A stretch of 6,684 nt of DNA, from the NCBI GenBank assembly GCA_007132595.1, contig SLOH01000133.1, positions 1-6,684 on the forward strand. The letters run 5' to 3'. The DNA is from Waddliaceae bacterium. Its GTDB lineage: Bacteria > Chlamydiota > Chlamydiia > Chlamydiales > SLOH01. The translations under genes and the position numbers were made by a program. The number at the start of each line of letters is the position of its first letter. Position 1 is the first letter of the stretch. Shown in pieces: positions 6,461-6,684 of this stretch. Under the pieces are notes generated by a model. It was not told the origin of the DNA. It saw nothing but the letters and a program-made list of their open reading frames with translations, and did no database searches.

Positions 6461-6622
6461 GGAACCACTGATAAACTTGAGACACTAAATTTAGCGCCTT
6501 TTTTCTAAAATCCGACAAAAACGCACTCACTTAATCTTCAAAAGCTTAAGATCGATTGTTTTTTTCGAATTTTAGAAAAAATTCAGTCAAAATTTAGTAA
6601 TCTCAAGTTTATCAGTGGTTCC
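6461..6622. repeat. 162-bp near-palindromic, MITE-like element with perfect 22-bp terminal inverted repeats
   Basis: The outer 22 bases at 6461-6482 (GGAACCACTGATAAAC...) are the exact reverse complement of 6601-6622. Symmetry continues inward with small gaps: ACTAAATTT on both arms, then TTTTTTCTAAAATCCGA on the left against TTTTTTCTAAAATTCGA on the right, then A-rich tracts, and finally CTTAA/TTAAG (6530-6534 with 6546-6550) around the centre near 6541. The whole unit can fold into one long hairpin of about 80-bp arms. It has no ORF of note. The form fits a miniature inverted-repeat element or a collapsed insertion-sequence remnant. No target-site duplication is evident: the flanks read CTCCAAA on the left and TATCAAA on the right. 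The arms have diverged in the middle but not at the ends, as expected if the ends are under transposase recognition or gene conversion, or if the insertion is young. The family is not recognised. Confidence 0.8.
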
Positions 6623-6626
6623 TATC

Positions 6627-6656
6627 AAAAAGCGATATCCTGAGTCAGGATATCGC
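6627..6656 (-). terminator. Rho-independent terminator of a - strand gene right of the window
   Basis: GCGATATCCTGA (6632-6643) and TCAGGATATCGC (6645-6656) are perfect inverted copies separated by one base. Read on the - strand the stem is followed at once by TTTTT (6631-6627). On the + strand the bases after the stem are CAAATATTG, a poor T-tract, so - strand termination is favoured. The gene it serves is not in the window; a TAG followed by TGA on the - strand (6680-6678 and 6677-6675) could be its end, but the 28 bases available cannot prove it. The T-tract lies 4 nt from the edge of the palindromic element. Confidence 0.75.
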
Positions 6657-6684
6657 CAAATATTGTTTTCTCTTTCACTAGAAA

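Noticed and set aside
6488..6518. Sigma-70-like promoter on the - strand (TTGTCG with TAAATT)
   Set aside because: The spacer is 19 nt and the -35 is imperfect in a very A/T-rich stretch where such matches arise by chance; not strong enough to list as a feature.
6632..6656. The 25-bp perfect palindrome as a regulator operator or recombination site
   Set aside because: The one-base centre and the TTTTT directly after the stem on the - strand are explained more simply by a rho-independent terminator.
1..6684. CRISPR array, tRNA or rRNA genes
   Set aside because: No regularly spaced direct repeats and no stretch resembling tRNA or rRNA were seen; the window is almost fully coding up to 6443.

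Overview
The window reads as one fully coding stretch of a Gram-negative bacterium with about 45% GC by eye. My best guess is an environmental (amoeba-associated, Parachlamydiales-like) chlamydia. The main reason is the transporter at the right end, which resembles the chlamydial and plant-plastid 2-oxoglutarate/malate translocators. The TolC-type protein and the adaptor with a signal peptide show that the cell has an outer membrane. The taxonomic call is an inference from remembered protein families, not from any search.

Left part, + strand (1-4696): four genes lie head to tail and look like one operon that began before the window. The first is the 3' part of a TolC-family outer-membrane channel. 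It overlaps by 4 nt a periplasmic adaptor whose C-terminal third looks like the HlyD-type secretion protein of NHLM bacteriocin systems. That gene overlaps by 8 nt an extended-SDR epimerase (probable UDP-glucuronate 4-epimerase). After 19 nt comes a UDP-N-acetylglucosamine 2-epimerase (WecB/MnaA type). The operon therefore joins an export conduit to two nucleotide-sugar enzymes. The inner-membrane ABC exporter and any peptide substrate expected of an NHLM system would lie upstream, outside the window.

Right part, - strand (4551-6443): a DASS-family dicarboxylate translocator is followed after only 3 nt by a MutT/MTH1-like NUDIX hydrolase, forming a two-gene operon. The NUDIX gene converges on wecB and the two coding regions overlap tail to tail by 146 bp. 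All of the unusual C-terminal extension of WecB is antisense to conserved NUDIX sequence.

Right end (6444-6684): no gene is visible. This stretch holds a strong Shine-Dalgarno for the transporter, a 162-bp near-palindrome with 22-bp perfect terminal inverted repeats (MITE-like, of unknown family), and a compact hairpin plus T-tract that looks like a rho-independent terminator for a - strand gene beyond the right edge.

The most interesting points are the NHLM-like adaptor/TolC pair coupled to sugar epimerases, the large wecB/NUDIX overlap, and the palindromic element placed directly before the transporter's ribosome binding site.
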